Positions 1 to 7,449 of a stretch of 64,000 nt of DNA are shown piece by piece. Position 1 is the first letter of the stretch; every line of letters starts with the position of its first letter. The stretch comes from Paenibacillus durus ATCC 35681 (GTDB lineage Bacteria > Bacillota > Bacilli > Paenibacillales > Paenibacillaceae), in assembly GCF_000993825.1 (NCBI RefSeq), contig NZ_CP011114.1, positions 2,728,001 through 2,792,000 of the forward strand, written 5' to 3'. A model generated the notes under the pieces. The model was not told where the DNA came from, ran no database searches, and saw nothing but the letters and a program-made list of their open reading frames with translations. Made by a program: the position numbers and the translations under genes.

Positions 1-954
1 CTCATGGCCGGTATACAGTGTTGGATATGGGAACCAGCAATTATTCTCTGAGGGGCGAATTTGATCAATCTTTAAATGCAGCCTTACAGATTCACCTTGC
101 ACATCGATGATCTTTCCTTCAATGGAGACCCCCGATAGATGATTGTTATAGATTGTTGGACGGGGAATGCCTGTTTCCGCAACAAGGATATAGTCAAACT
201 TTAATATCCCCTCTTTTATCCGAGCCGTAATTTGTTCAATGGACCAATGATTATCTTGAAAGACCACGATATCACCAAGACTAAAACGTTGAGTATCCTC
301 CACTTCGATGTATGTATGCTTCGGTGCAGCACTGGATTTTTGTATAGAGTAGTTAATGCTGTTCAATTCTCCCATAACTTGATCCTTTGAAGTGCCTAAC
401 CACAACCTTGGGTACCCGGAATGAACTTCTGCAATTAACCCGCTCTGAAAACGGGAAGCCATCCTAACAAGAAACTCCCAGTCACTCTCTTGGTACTGAA
501 GGGTGAATTCGCCGAGGGTTTTGTCAGCATCAATCAAATTAATAAAATCTCCGCTTGAATAAGCATCAATAACTTCGCGGAACAAATTGTAATACGTCAA
601 GTTCTTATTTGAAAATGAGCGGCTTTTTAGTTTTTGGTCCATCAAACATGTAAGCGAAGACGCTTCTACCTTCATATAGTAGACGCTATTTTTACATTGA
701 ATTTTTATGCTGGTAACTATCCCCTTGAAGAGTGCTTGATGTTCGGTTATCTCATATACTTCAATGAGATCATTATCATAAACCAGTCCATTGTATTTAT
801 CTTGGGCCTCATCTGGGATGATTGCGGTTAAATAGACCTTACCGTGACTATTTATCCTCTGCTCCATTCTAAAATGCAGAAGCTTTACAATCTCAAATGG
901 AGCATTTATTTTGATATTGCCATATGTTAAAGATGCCGGAGACAATAGCCCCAT
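1..954 (-). CDS. VgrG/gpD-like spike protein (partial, runs off the left edge)
   Basis: The frame is open from an ATG at 954 to the first base of the window (318 codons, no stop), so the C-terminus is missing. A good ribosome site (GGAGG) lies about 9 bases before the start. The protein contains QYQESDWEFLVRMASRF, which resembles the VgrG/phage tail protein D signature (QYRESDxxFVxRL) at about residues 155-175. Spike proteins of this family trimerise at the tip of contractile injection machines and carry effectors. The gene is the last visible one of a leftward operon, 32 bases after a DUF4280 PAAR-like gene. That pairing of spike and tip cap supports the call. The specific machine (eCIS, tailocin or other) cannot be told from this fragment. 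Confidence 0.65.
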   Translation of the reverse strand, partial: MGLLSPASLTYGNIKINAPFEIVKLLHFRMEQRINSHGKVYLTAIIPDEAQDKYNGLVYDNDLIEVYEITEHQALFKGIVTSIKIQCKNSVYYMKVEASSLTCLMDQKLKSRSFSNKNLTYYNLFREVIDAYSSGDFINLIDADKTLGEFTLQYQESDWEFLVRMASRFQSGLIAEVHSGYPRLWLGTSKDQVMGELNSINYSIQKSSAAPKHTYIEVEDTQRFSLGDIVVFQDNHWSIEQITARIKEGILKFDYILVAETGIPRPTIYNNHLSGVSIEGKIIDVQGESVRLHLKIDQIRPSENNCWFPYPTLYTGHE

Positions 955-986
955 CAAGTTCCCCTCCTACTCTAGGTATGTTATCT

Positions 987-1364
987 CTATTCTTGTCCAT
1001 CCGCTGTGAATGATATGTTTCCATGCCACATACAAATATTCGTTGAGCAGATCAAGAGGGCGGGTGACTGATTGACGTAGACATCGTTTTTACCATTCAT
1101 CCAAGGTAGTGTAATTGACGGCTGACAGGGTTGAGGAATAAGCTGTTGATGGTTTCCTTTGTTCGCCTCAATCACGATCGGATTATATTTACTGCTACAC
1201 ATACCAAAAGAAGAAATATTTATATGTGCCTCAAAATCTCGTATATTCCCTTGCGCCTTCTGATTAATACGGATGTTCCTGCCGGCAGCCGTCTTAAATT
1301 CTCCGGGTTGGCTTCCATAACTGCATTGCATTACAGCTCCATCTACAACATAACTATGAGTCAT
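987..1364 (-). CDS. DUF4280 PAAR-like spike-tip protein
   Basis: This 125-residue protein starts MTHSYVVDGAVMQCSYGS and carries spaced cysteines (MQCSYG, FGMCSS, QPCQPS, LLICSTN, NICMWHG), the pattern of DUF4280 proteins. DUF4280 is regarded as PAAR-like. Such proteins cap the VgrG spike and often recruit or carry toxins in Gram-positive contractile injection or polymorphic toxin loci. The length is normal for a stand-alone DUF4280 protein, so no toxin is fused here. It lies between the Imm11-like gene (39 bases upstream) and the VgrG-like gene (32 bases downstream), all on the minus strand, and is probably cotranscribed with them. Confidence 0.75.
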   Translation of the reverse strand: MTHSYVVDGAVMQCSYGSQPGEFKTAAGRNIRINQKAQGNIRDFEAHINISSFGMCSSKYNPIVIEANKGNHQQLIPQPCQPSITLPWMNGKNDVYVNQSPALLICSTNICMWHGNISFTADGQE

Positions 1365-1403
1365 TGTGAAATCTTTCCCTCTCTTTTATCATCATTCAAT
1401 ACC

Positions 1404-1922
1404 TCATCTGGACTGTTCTGTTTCAACTTGCTGCAGCCTAAACCCGCTCATGTTAAACTTCAACAAGCATTCAGCAACATCCAAATCCACAATCGTCTCT
1501 TGAGCCAGAGAACCTCTAACGTTACAAATCTTATAGGTTCGAATAGCTTCTCTATCAATTACCATCTTCTTCAAGATTCCATTCTTGTGCCACTCACTTT
1601 GTTGTGACAAACAATCCACTTGGTTAAGTTTTGGAACCCAATATAACTTCTGAGTCAACTGCCGTACATTGGCTAGAACGACCAACTTCCAGTTGATATT
1701 TGGTTGATAGATTTCAAAAATGTTCTTCAATTCATCTGAGACCATTGGAATTGGTCGGTCCATCCAATCCTTATATTCACAATCTCCGTCAACATATAAG
1801 GAAAATATACTCTCCTTTGGATTTTCAGACGCTTTAGCCCACTTTCTCAACTCATCGTGATTTAAAGTTTGTTTATCAAATGACTTCATTCGCTCATCTT
1901 GCGTTAATATGTAATACTCCAT
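1404..1922 (-). CDS. Imm11-like (DUF1629) immunity family protein
   Basis: I place the start at the ATG at 1922 (MEYYILTQDER) because GGAGGAAATC precedes it. The frame is open further upstream but would overlap the next gene. The 172-residue protein ends with features of the Imm11/DUF1629 family: a YWVPKLNQVDCL segment, then KMVIDREAIRTYKI, and a terminal CLLKFNMSGFRLQQ block resembling the family ending 'LLxxxxxGxRFxxV'. Imm11 proteins are predicted immunity factors in polymorphic toxin loci. Its position next to DUF4280 and VgrG-like genes fits that role, but the matching toxin is not visible. The family call is from motif memory and is moderate. Confidence 0.5.
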   Translation of the reverse strand: MEYYILTQDERMKSFDKQTLNHDELRKWAKASENPKESIFSLYVDGDCEYKDWMDRPIPMVSDELKNIFEIYQPNINWKLVVLANVRQLTQKLYWVPKLNQVDCLSQQSEWHKNGILKKMVIDREAIRTYKICNVRGSLAQETIVDLDVAECLLKFNMSGFRLQQVETEQSR

Positions 1923-1947
1923 GATTTCCTCCAGCTGTTTTCTGGGT

Positions 1948-2571
1948 TTATATGACCAAATCTTGTATATCTCTATACTGGAGTTTGTCTTTTTTTCCAG
2001 GTTGTTCTTGATAAACAAGTTCGCTAATCCCTTTATATTCTCCGACCCTTATTTCAAATTTCTCAGCTCGCTGCAATGTTTTGAATTCCGGAAGTTCAAG
2101 TACATTAGGGATAGCATGTTTTGCAAGCTTTACAATATAATCATGAAACACGTCTGTACAACCCATTAGATAGTATTCAACATCCGGTTGAGTTATCAGA
2201 TTCATATATGGTTTACGCTGTAATTCCAATGCTTGACCCAGCTCAGCCCAATAAGAAAAAGCCCACTCCACATTGTAATGGAACCGGCATGGATGAAGAT
2301 CAAAAAACCAGTCTCGATCAAAGAGTTCAACAACGTAGTTATAATTTCGATCGAGTAAATATGTACGCCTCATCGAGTACGTTATGTAGCCGATTCTTTC
2401 CTTTCTCCGATCTAATGCCTGCTGACATATCTGGCGAAAGGAATCAATAAAAAGAAGTGAAAGTTCGTTCTTATGCTCCTCGTATAGAGCTTTCAGCCTA
2501 TCACAATATGACCTAACTACGCCTGGAGAACGGGTTTTTAAAAAAAGATCCAAGGCTTCTGTTCTATTCAT
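1948..2571 (-). CDS. Hypothetical protein in the injection-system operon
   Basis: This 207-residue protein is rich in charged and aromatic residues and has no signal peptide or membrane segment. I do not recognise a family. It starts with ATG at 2571 after an AAGGG ribosome site and ends 25 bases before the Imm11-like start, so it is the first visible gene of the leftward operon. A role as an adaptor or chaperone for loading an effector onto the VgrG/DUF4280 tip, or as a second immunity protein, would fit the setting but is only inferred. Confidence 0.6.
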   Translation of the reverse strand: MNRTEALDLFLKTRSPGVVRSYCDRLKALYEEHKNELSLLFIDSFRQICQQALDRRKERIGYITYSMRRTYLLDRNYNYVVELFDRDWFFDLHPCRFHYNVEWAFSYWAELGQALELQRKPYMNLITQPDVEYYLMGCTDVFHDYIVKLAKHAIPNVLELPEFKTLQRAEKFEIRVGEYKGISELVYQEQPGKKDKLQYRDIQDLVI

Positions 2572-2730
2572 GAAATCCCTTCATTTCCAGTATATATTAA
2601 ATGCTCTAAATTCTATTGATTTCATACTCCCATTTTGAAATACCTTATTTTACATAAATAGGAGCAGAAAGTTACTCAAGTCTTATTATTAGTTTTCATC
2701 AACACGAATATTTAGAGTCTCGTTTGAATT

Positions 2731-2775
2731 AAAAAAAGCGTCTAACCGAGACATTTCGGTTTAGACGCTTCATCT
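2731..2775 (-). terminator. Intrinsic terminator of the XRE-cupin gene
   Basis: The arms AGCGTCTAACCGA (2737-2749) and TCGGTTTAGACGCT (2756-2769) pair with a one-base bulge. Seven A residues on the plus side (2731-2737) give a T tract on the minus strand, as expected 3' of the regulator gene ending at 2891. The rest of 2572-2890 shows no gene. Confidence 0.7.
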
Positions 2776-2890
2776 TTTTAGTTTCTTTAATCCTTCGGTG
2801 TAAAAAAACCTCCCACAGCAACAAAGCCGCAGGAGCTTCTATGAATCATAACTCTCTCCGGGAACCTCCCCTCACCACTGCCCGTCAGCA

Positions 2891-3439
2891 TCATGAATAG
2901 TAAATAATATCCGTAAACTCAAGGAGAGTTTCTTGATTATTGGAAAAAGAGTGCGGGGAAGTACAGTCAAAGTAAATCGAATCGCCTTCTTTTAGCACAT
3001 ATTCTTGAGCGTTTACTCTCAGCGTCAATTCTCCCCGCAGCACCAAAATATACTCTTGTGTTTTGGGTGAATGGCCATCCGATTCTTTTGAAGCATGCGG
3101 CTCCATCTCCACTTTAAACAATTCAAAATCCCGAATCGGATTATTCGCATAGTAGCAATAGGAACGAAAGGAGTCATTATTCTCAGACTGCATTTTCGTA
3201 TCGGATTTATGGATTACAACGGCGTGGTCAATGGCTTCATCGATCAATTTGGTATAGGGCACTTTCAATCCGCTGGCTATTTTCCAAATGGTATTGATGG
3301 TGGGACTTGACTCGCCTTTTTCTATTTGAGACAGCATCACTTTGCTTACACCGGATAATTCAGACAATTGACCCAGGCTTAGATTGCGTTCGAGTCTCAG
3401 ATTTTTTAGATTCATGGAAATAACTTCATTCAAATTCAT
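2891..3439 (-). CDS. XRE-family HTH regulator with C-terminal cupin domain
   Basis: The protein has 182 residues. Residues about 8-65 form a Cro/CI-type helix-turn-helix (LSLGQLSELSGVSKVMLSQIE, a classic HTH_3 pattern). Residues about 105-180 form a small cupin barrel (EYILVLRGELTLRV and EGDSIYFDCTSPHSF). Such two-domain proteins sense a small ligand through the cupin and repress a neighbouring metabolic or transport gene. It is transcribed away from an EamA exporter at 3603, whose promoter contains a 10-bp palindrome, suggesting it controls that exporter and possibly itself. Confidence 0.88.
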   Translation of the reverse strand: MNLNEVISMNLKNLRLERNLSLGQLSELSGVSKVMLSQIEKGESSPTINTIWKIASGLKVPYTKLIDEAIDHAVVIHKSDTKMQSENNDSFRSYCYYANNPIRDFELFKVEMEPHASKESDGHSPKTQEYILVLRGELTLRVNAQEYVLKEGDSIYFDCTSPHSFSNNQETLLEFTDIIYYS

Positions 3440-3456
3440 AATAACTCCTTCATGGT

Positions 3457-3485
3457 TTGACAGTTATAACTAACGATTGTACAAT
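3457..3485 (+). promoter_or_regulatory. Sigma-A promoter of the EamA gene with internal palindrome
   Basis: TTGACA (3457-3462) and TACAAT (3480-3485) are separated by 17 bases. The spacer holds the perfect palindrome AGTTATAACT (3462-3471), a plausible operator for the divergent XRE-cupin regulator. Confidence 0.7.
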
Positions 3486-3602
3486 ATATTTTACGAAACG
3501 GATACTAATTAAAGCAAGGGTTGCCCTATGCATCCAATCTTATACCGGGACGCTTCATTCTACGCAGAAAATATTGATTTTTTTAAGAGAGGATCACTAT
3601 TT

Positions 3603-4496
3603 ATGAGTCAAGCTAAAATCAGTTTCATCATTTCCATGCTGATATTCGGCAGTATAGGTTTGTTTGTGCGGAATATCCCATTTACCGCCAGTCAAATTGC
3701 GCTAGTGAGAGGTTTAGTCGGAAGTCTCTTGTTATTCGCTGCCAGCTTCGTCTTTACACAAAGGCTTTCATGGAAAAGAATCCGCCCTAATCTATGGCTA
3801 TTAGTTGCATCCGGAATCGCACTCGGAATGAACTGGATTTTCTTATTTCAAGCCTACCATTACACGACGATTTCAAATGCGACGATATGCTATTATTTTG
3901 CGCCAATCTTTGTGATGTTCTTATCTCCGCTGATCCTTAAAGAACGCTTAAAGATGATCAATGTCCTGTGCATCCTGTCTGCAATGGCAGGGATGTTGTG
4001 TATCGCTGGAATCGGCGGCGGCGCGGCTGGCACAAATAATATTCTGGGAATCGGGTACGGTTTAACGGCAGCGGGTTTTTACGCTATTGTTGTTATGATC
4101 AATAAATTTTTAAAAAACATCTCTGGAATCGAGAGCTCCTTTATGCAGCTGTTAATTTCGGCCTTTTCTTTGTTTCCATATGTTCTGCTCAATGATGGAT
4201 TTCAAATATCCACAGCTTCCGGCTCATCCATAGGACTGCTTATTGTTGTAGGGGTTATACATACGGGCGTTGCATACCTCATTTATTTTTCAGCTTTGCG
4301 AAAATTGAGCAGTCAAACCATTGCCGCTTTCAGTTATATCGACCCGATTTCAGCCATCCTAATGTCAAGTATTTTCCTGCATGAGAAAATGACTCTTTTG
4401 CAAATATTCGGAGGAATATTGATTTTGGGAGCTGCGTTTCTAAATGAAATGGCTGGGACAAAAAAAGAGCTTGAGCCGGTAAAAGAAAGTGTTTAA
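3603..4496 (+). CDS. EamA/DMT-family transporter
   Basis: This is a 297-residue inner-membrane protein with about ten hydrophobic helices and the internal repeat typical of two EamA domains (residues about 5-135 and 150-285). Hallmarks include an early glycine-rich helix (ISMLIFGSIGLFVRN) and a second-half YIDPISAILMSS segment. Family members export amino acids, nucleosides or other metabolites. I chose the ATG at 3603 because AGAGGA precedes it. An upstream ATG at 3528 would add 25 non-hydrophobic residues. It is divergent from an XRE-cupin regulator, its likely repressor. Substrate unknown. Confidence 0.85.
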   Translation: MSQAKISFIISMLIFGSIGLFVRNIPFTASQIALVRGLVGSLLLFAASFVFTQRLSWKRIRPNLWLLVASGIALGMNWIFLFQAYHYTTISNATICYYFAPIFVMFLSPLILKERLKMINVLCILSAMAGMLCIAGIGGGAAGTNNILGIGYGLTAAGFYAIVVMINKFLKNISGIESSFMQLLISAFSLFPYVLLNDGFQISTASGSSIGLLIVVGVIHTGVAYLIYFSALRKLSSQTIAAFSYIDPISAILMSSIFLHEKMTLLQIFGGILILGAAFLNEMAGTKKELEPVKESV

Positions 4497-4669
4497 TATT
4501 TCTTGGAGTTCTGCTGCTTATTGGAGTTAATTAGCATGTCAAGACGCGCGATGATCCTCTCGTCATTTTCCAGTCTTTTATTTAGTTTATAGTTGATCCC
4601 GCTGAACCCCGCGATTAGGATGATTAGTCCAATTATTGTGGATAGGATGAAAAAATTTTCGTTTGTCAT
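4493..4669 (-). CDS. Small single-pass membrane protein (58 aa)
   Basis: This open frame is too short for ordinary ORF cut-offs. The ATG at 4669 has an excellent ribosome site (GGAGGTG) and the TAA at 4493-4495 overlaps the end of the convergent EamA gene by four bases. Residues 7-24 form one hydrophobic helix (ILSTIIGLIILIAGF core), followed by a charged amphipathic tail (KLNKRLENDERIIARLDML) that could form a short coiled coil. I do not recognise a named family. The strong start signals and the membrane-plus-coil layout make it likely real. Confidence 0.65.
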   Translation of the reverse strand: MTNENFFILSTIIGLIILIAGFSGINYKLNKRLENDERIIARLDMLINSNKQQNSKKY

Positions 4670-4785
4670 GACAGCACCTCCGTCTTTCTCGTTTGAAGTT
4701 ACTATATCTACTGTATTACGATTATACTGACGCCGGAAATCTTTTTGATAAATTTTATATCCTTAAAAAGGTGGTGTAATTCCAG

Positions 4786-5007
4786 ATGACGGATCATGCC
4801 AAGCAAGCAGCGCAGTCTGCGGGAACCTGTCCTTTGTGCGGAAAAGCCAACGGCTGCGCGGGCGCGGCGGGCCGCTCCCATGAAGAGTGCTGGTGCATGA
4901 ATGAGATTTTTCCACAGGAGATATTGAAGCGGATTCCAAAAGAGTATCTTGGCAAAGCTTGCATTTGCAAGGAGTGCCTGGAGGCGTTTAAGCGAGACGG
5001 CGGATAA
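4786..5007 (+). CDS. Cysteine-rich CWC family protein
   Basis: A 73-residue protein with paired cysteine motifs: CPLCGKANGC, the family-naming CWC (EECWCMNEIFP), then CICKECLEAF near the end. This matches the Cys_rich_CWC family, small presumed zinc-binding proteins of unknown function. The start ATG at 4786 follows AGGTGGTG. It stands alone. Bases 5008-5207 after it show no convincing gene. Confidence 0.85.
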   Translation: MTDHAKQAAQSAGTCPLCGKANGCAGAAGRSHEECWCMNEIFPQEILKRIPKEYLGKACICKECLEAFKRDGG

Positions 5008-5207
5008 CGTACATCTGTACGGAGATGCTTGCAGTTGCGCTGAAAAAGAGGCGTGAATCGCCGGTAGCATTTCTGCCTATGATAAGTCCTGCGCCGCTTG
5101 TCCGCTTTCTCTCAATACTGACCCCTGGCATACCCGAGAATCGCCGCCGCCGCTCTTTCCCGCCGTTCCGGGTCTTCACTGTGAATATATCAATGTGGCC
5201 TCGGATA

Positions 5208-6332
5208 TTATGAAAGAATCAAGCCTTTTGCGCGCAGTATTTCTTGCTTATGCTCCGGAATGCCCTGCAAATGCTCGCCCTGGGCAAAATCAACCTCTTC
5301 CCAATCAACAAAAATGACAAAATCATCGGTGACCGGTAAATATTCGGACCAATCCGATTCATTCAAGGAGTAGGCTACCTCTTGCCAGAATTTCATTCTT
5401 TCGGTATAACAATCCTCCCGGAGGCTCCAATGGACATAAAGCATATGAAGCTTAGTACGCAATTCTTCATTCTTAATGCCTGTCTGATAGTACATCGGAT
5501 GTTCTCCGGCACTCCACAGAAAGTATTGGTTTTCGTTCTGTTCAAGTTGCACAACCCTCACCCGTTCAAAACCAGGCTGATAAATCGGATCGAGTGGGTT
5601 GTCTAAAGGATCACCATCCAAATAAATTGAAAAAAAACAGACCTGCTCTCCATTGATTTCTTCTGCGGTTGCTTTGAAAATGTTCTCTGTCTCCCTAATG
5701 ACCTCCGCTTTTAATGTTTCACGAAGCGCTAATGCTGCTTGATTTGTCATATTGTTATAAACAAGCTGCTGTACGCCATTAAAAACTTGATGAAGCTCTC
5801 CATTTTCATCGTAATCCAAATATGTATTTTCCAAATGCTTGTATAGTTCTTTCCCAACATATTTAGGGTTATGGACTTGAATCAGTCGGTCGTCCTCATA
5901 GATATATTCCTCTACGTCATACCATGATTTCTCCAGCTCCAATCCGTGCCGCACAATGTATTCCACACAACGCTCGAATTTGCCCTGCTGTCCTGTAAAT
6001 ACCTTGATAGAATCTAAAATTCCGTTCACATATAGCCGCGTAATGATATGATCCTCGCCATAAGATGTGTACCCGTACCCATCAATCAGGTCATCACAAG
6101 CAGTTACACGCAGTTTATTATCCTGATCAAATCCGTAATAGATCCCTGTGTCCTCGTTAGTGACCTTCCCGCGTTGTTGAGTTTTACGCTCAAACCAGTA
6201 AGGAGACAGGTCATAACGTTTTTCTTCGACGAATTCAGTTCTAACCACGTTTTCTTCCGCATCTTTCTTATACCGCTCATAATTTTGCTGTGAATCCACA
6301 CATAAATCCATGTAGTAATTTGAATCAATCAA
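5208..6332 (-). CDS. Hypothetical acidic cytosolic protein
   Basis: This 374-residue protein has no signal peptide or membrane segment and is rich in acidic and aromatic residues. The start is a TTG at 6332 behind a GAGGG-type ribosome site. Its C-terminal half (CFFSIYLDGDPLDNP, then QYFLWSAGEHPMYY, then DDFVIFVDWEEVDF) loosely resembles DUF4303/SUKH-like proteins often found in toxin-immunity settings, but I could not settle a family. It is monocistronic, with its promoter region next to a strong bidirectional terminator at 6431. Confidence 0.6.
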   Translation of the reverse strand: MIDSNYYMDLCVDSQQNYERYKKDAEENVVRTEFVEEKRYDLSPYWFERKTQQRGKVTNEDTGIYYGFDQDNKLRVTACDDLIDGYGYTSYGEDHIITRLYVNGILDSIKVFTGQQGKFERCVEYIVRHGLELEKSWYDVEEYIYEDDRLIQVHNPKYVGKELYKHLENTYLDYDENGELHQVFNGVQQLVYNNMTNQAALALRETLKAEVIRETENIFKATAEEINGEQVCFFSIYLDGDPLDNPLDPIYQPGFERVRVVQLEQNENQYFLWSAGEHPMYYQTGIKNEELRTKLHMLYVHWSLREDCYTERMKFWQEVAYSLNESDWSEYLPVTDDFVIFVDWEEVDFAQGEHLQGIPEHKQEILRAKGLILS

Positions 6333-6430
6333 GTTCCCAACCCTCTCTTCATATCATTTCTATTAATCAATAAACACAATAAGCAATATTATACTATAAT
6401 GCGGAGAATTTTGAATAATTAAACAATCAT

Positions 6431-6473
6431 CAAAAGACCGAACCCCGGCGGTATGCCGGAACTCGGTCTTTTG
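6431..6473. terminator. Bidirectional intrinsic terminator
   Basis: CAAAAGACCGA (6431-6441) pairs with TCGGTCTTTTG (6463-6473), with an inner CCGGC/GCCGG stem. It ends the PTS-oxidoreductase operon on the minus strand. Confidence 0.8.
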
Positions 6474-6480
6474 TGTGCGA

Positions 6481-7449
6481 TTACTCGAATGGATATTTAA
6501 TGCCCCATTGGTTACGGACATTGGTCATAAGAGCCATTACATCGTTGGACAGATGCAGCGTTGCAGTATTCTTTTTGTTTTGAATAAAATTCTGCATATC
6601 TTCGACTTCGTATTCCAGTGCTTTGGCCGTCTCCCCGGCTTCAATATGCTCCACTCTGCCGTCCGTATAGGTAATGGTGGCTTTATCCGCTCTTGGGAAG
6701 TTGTCCACCGTGATGAACCCAAGCTCTCCCGCGACGACACCGCGCTTCGGCATTTTGGCCCGCATGGTCAGTGAGATGACCGCCATCTCGTCCGCATCAT
6801 TTTTCAGGATAATTCCAGACTGCTCATCCACCCCGGTTTCGAATGTTTTCACCGTCGTCAGAACTTCATGCGGCTGCTGGGACAGGAAGAAGCGGGTAAA
6901 GGACAGCGCATAGGTTCCGATATCGAGGAGCGCGCCCCCGGCCAGATCTTTGCTGAAAAAGCGGTTCTTCACATCGTATTCCTTGCAGCTTCCGAAGGAT
7001 ACCTGAATCATTTTCAGCTTGCCCAGCTGTCCCGAGTCCAGGATCTCCCGCAGTTTTTTGTATAAAGGCATATAATACAGCGTCATTGCTTCGGCAACGA
7101 CCAGGTTCTTCTCCTCGGCCAATGCGATAATTTCGGTTAATTGCTCGCTGTTCACTGTAATCGCCTTTTCGCTGATCACATGCTTTCCATGCTTTAGGCT
7201 CTCCATAATAAACTTGTGGTGCAGATTGTGAGGGGTAGAGATGTAAACCACGTCGATCGCATCGTCTTTTAACATTTCCGAATAATCGCCGAAGGCTTTC
7301 TCGACTTGATTCTTATCGGCAAAAGCTTGCGCCTCTTCCTGGGATATTCCTGCTACGGCGTAGACACTTCCATTTACCGTTTTGATCGCTTTTACAAAAT
7401 CCGATGCTGCCCAGCCCGGGCCGATGATGGCCCAATTCAACTTACTCAT
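6481..7449 (-). CDS. Gfo/Idh/MocA family oxidoreductase
   Basis: A 322-residue cytosolic NAD(P)-dependent sugar or sugar-derivative dehydrogenase. Residues 1-120 form the Rossmann fold (WAIIGPGWAASDFVKAI, a GxGxxxxxF-type loop), with the family EKA motif at HVISEKAITVN. The C-terminal half carries the substrate-binding domain (GGALLDIGTYALSFTRFF, containing the G-x-L-x-D-x-G-x-Y motif). Its ATG overlaps the stop of the PTS IIBC gene by four bases (ATGA), so the two are translationally coupled and probably act on the same sugar. The closest likely role is oxidation of the imported sugar or sugar phosphate. Confidence 0.88.
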   Translation of the reverse strand: MSKLNWAIIGPGWAASDFVKAIKTVNGSVYAVAGISQEEAQAFADKNQVEKAFGDYSEMLKDDAIDVVYISTPHNLHHKFIMESLKHGKHVISEKAITVNSEQLTEIIALAEEKNLVVAEAMTLYYMPLYKKLREILDSGQLGKLKMIQVSFGSCKEYDVKNRFFSKDLAGGALLDIGTYALSFTRFFLSQQPHEVLTTVKTFETGVDEQSGIILKNDADEMAVISLTMRAKMPKRGVVAGELGFITVDNFPRADKATITYTDGRVEHIEAGETAKALEYEVEDMQNFIQNKKNTATLHLSNDVMALMTNVRNQWGIKYPFE

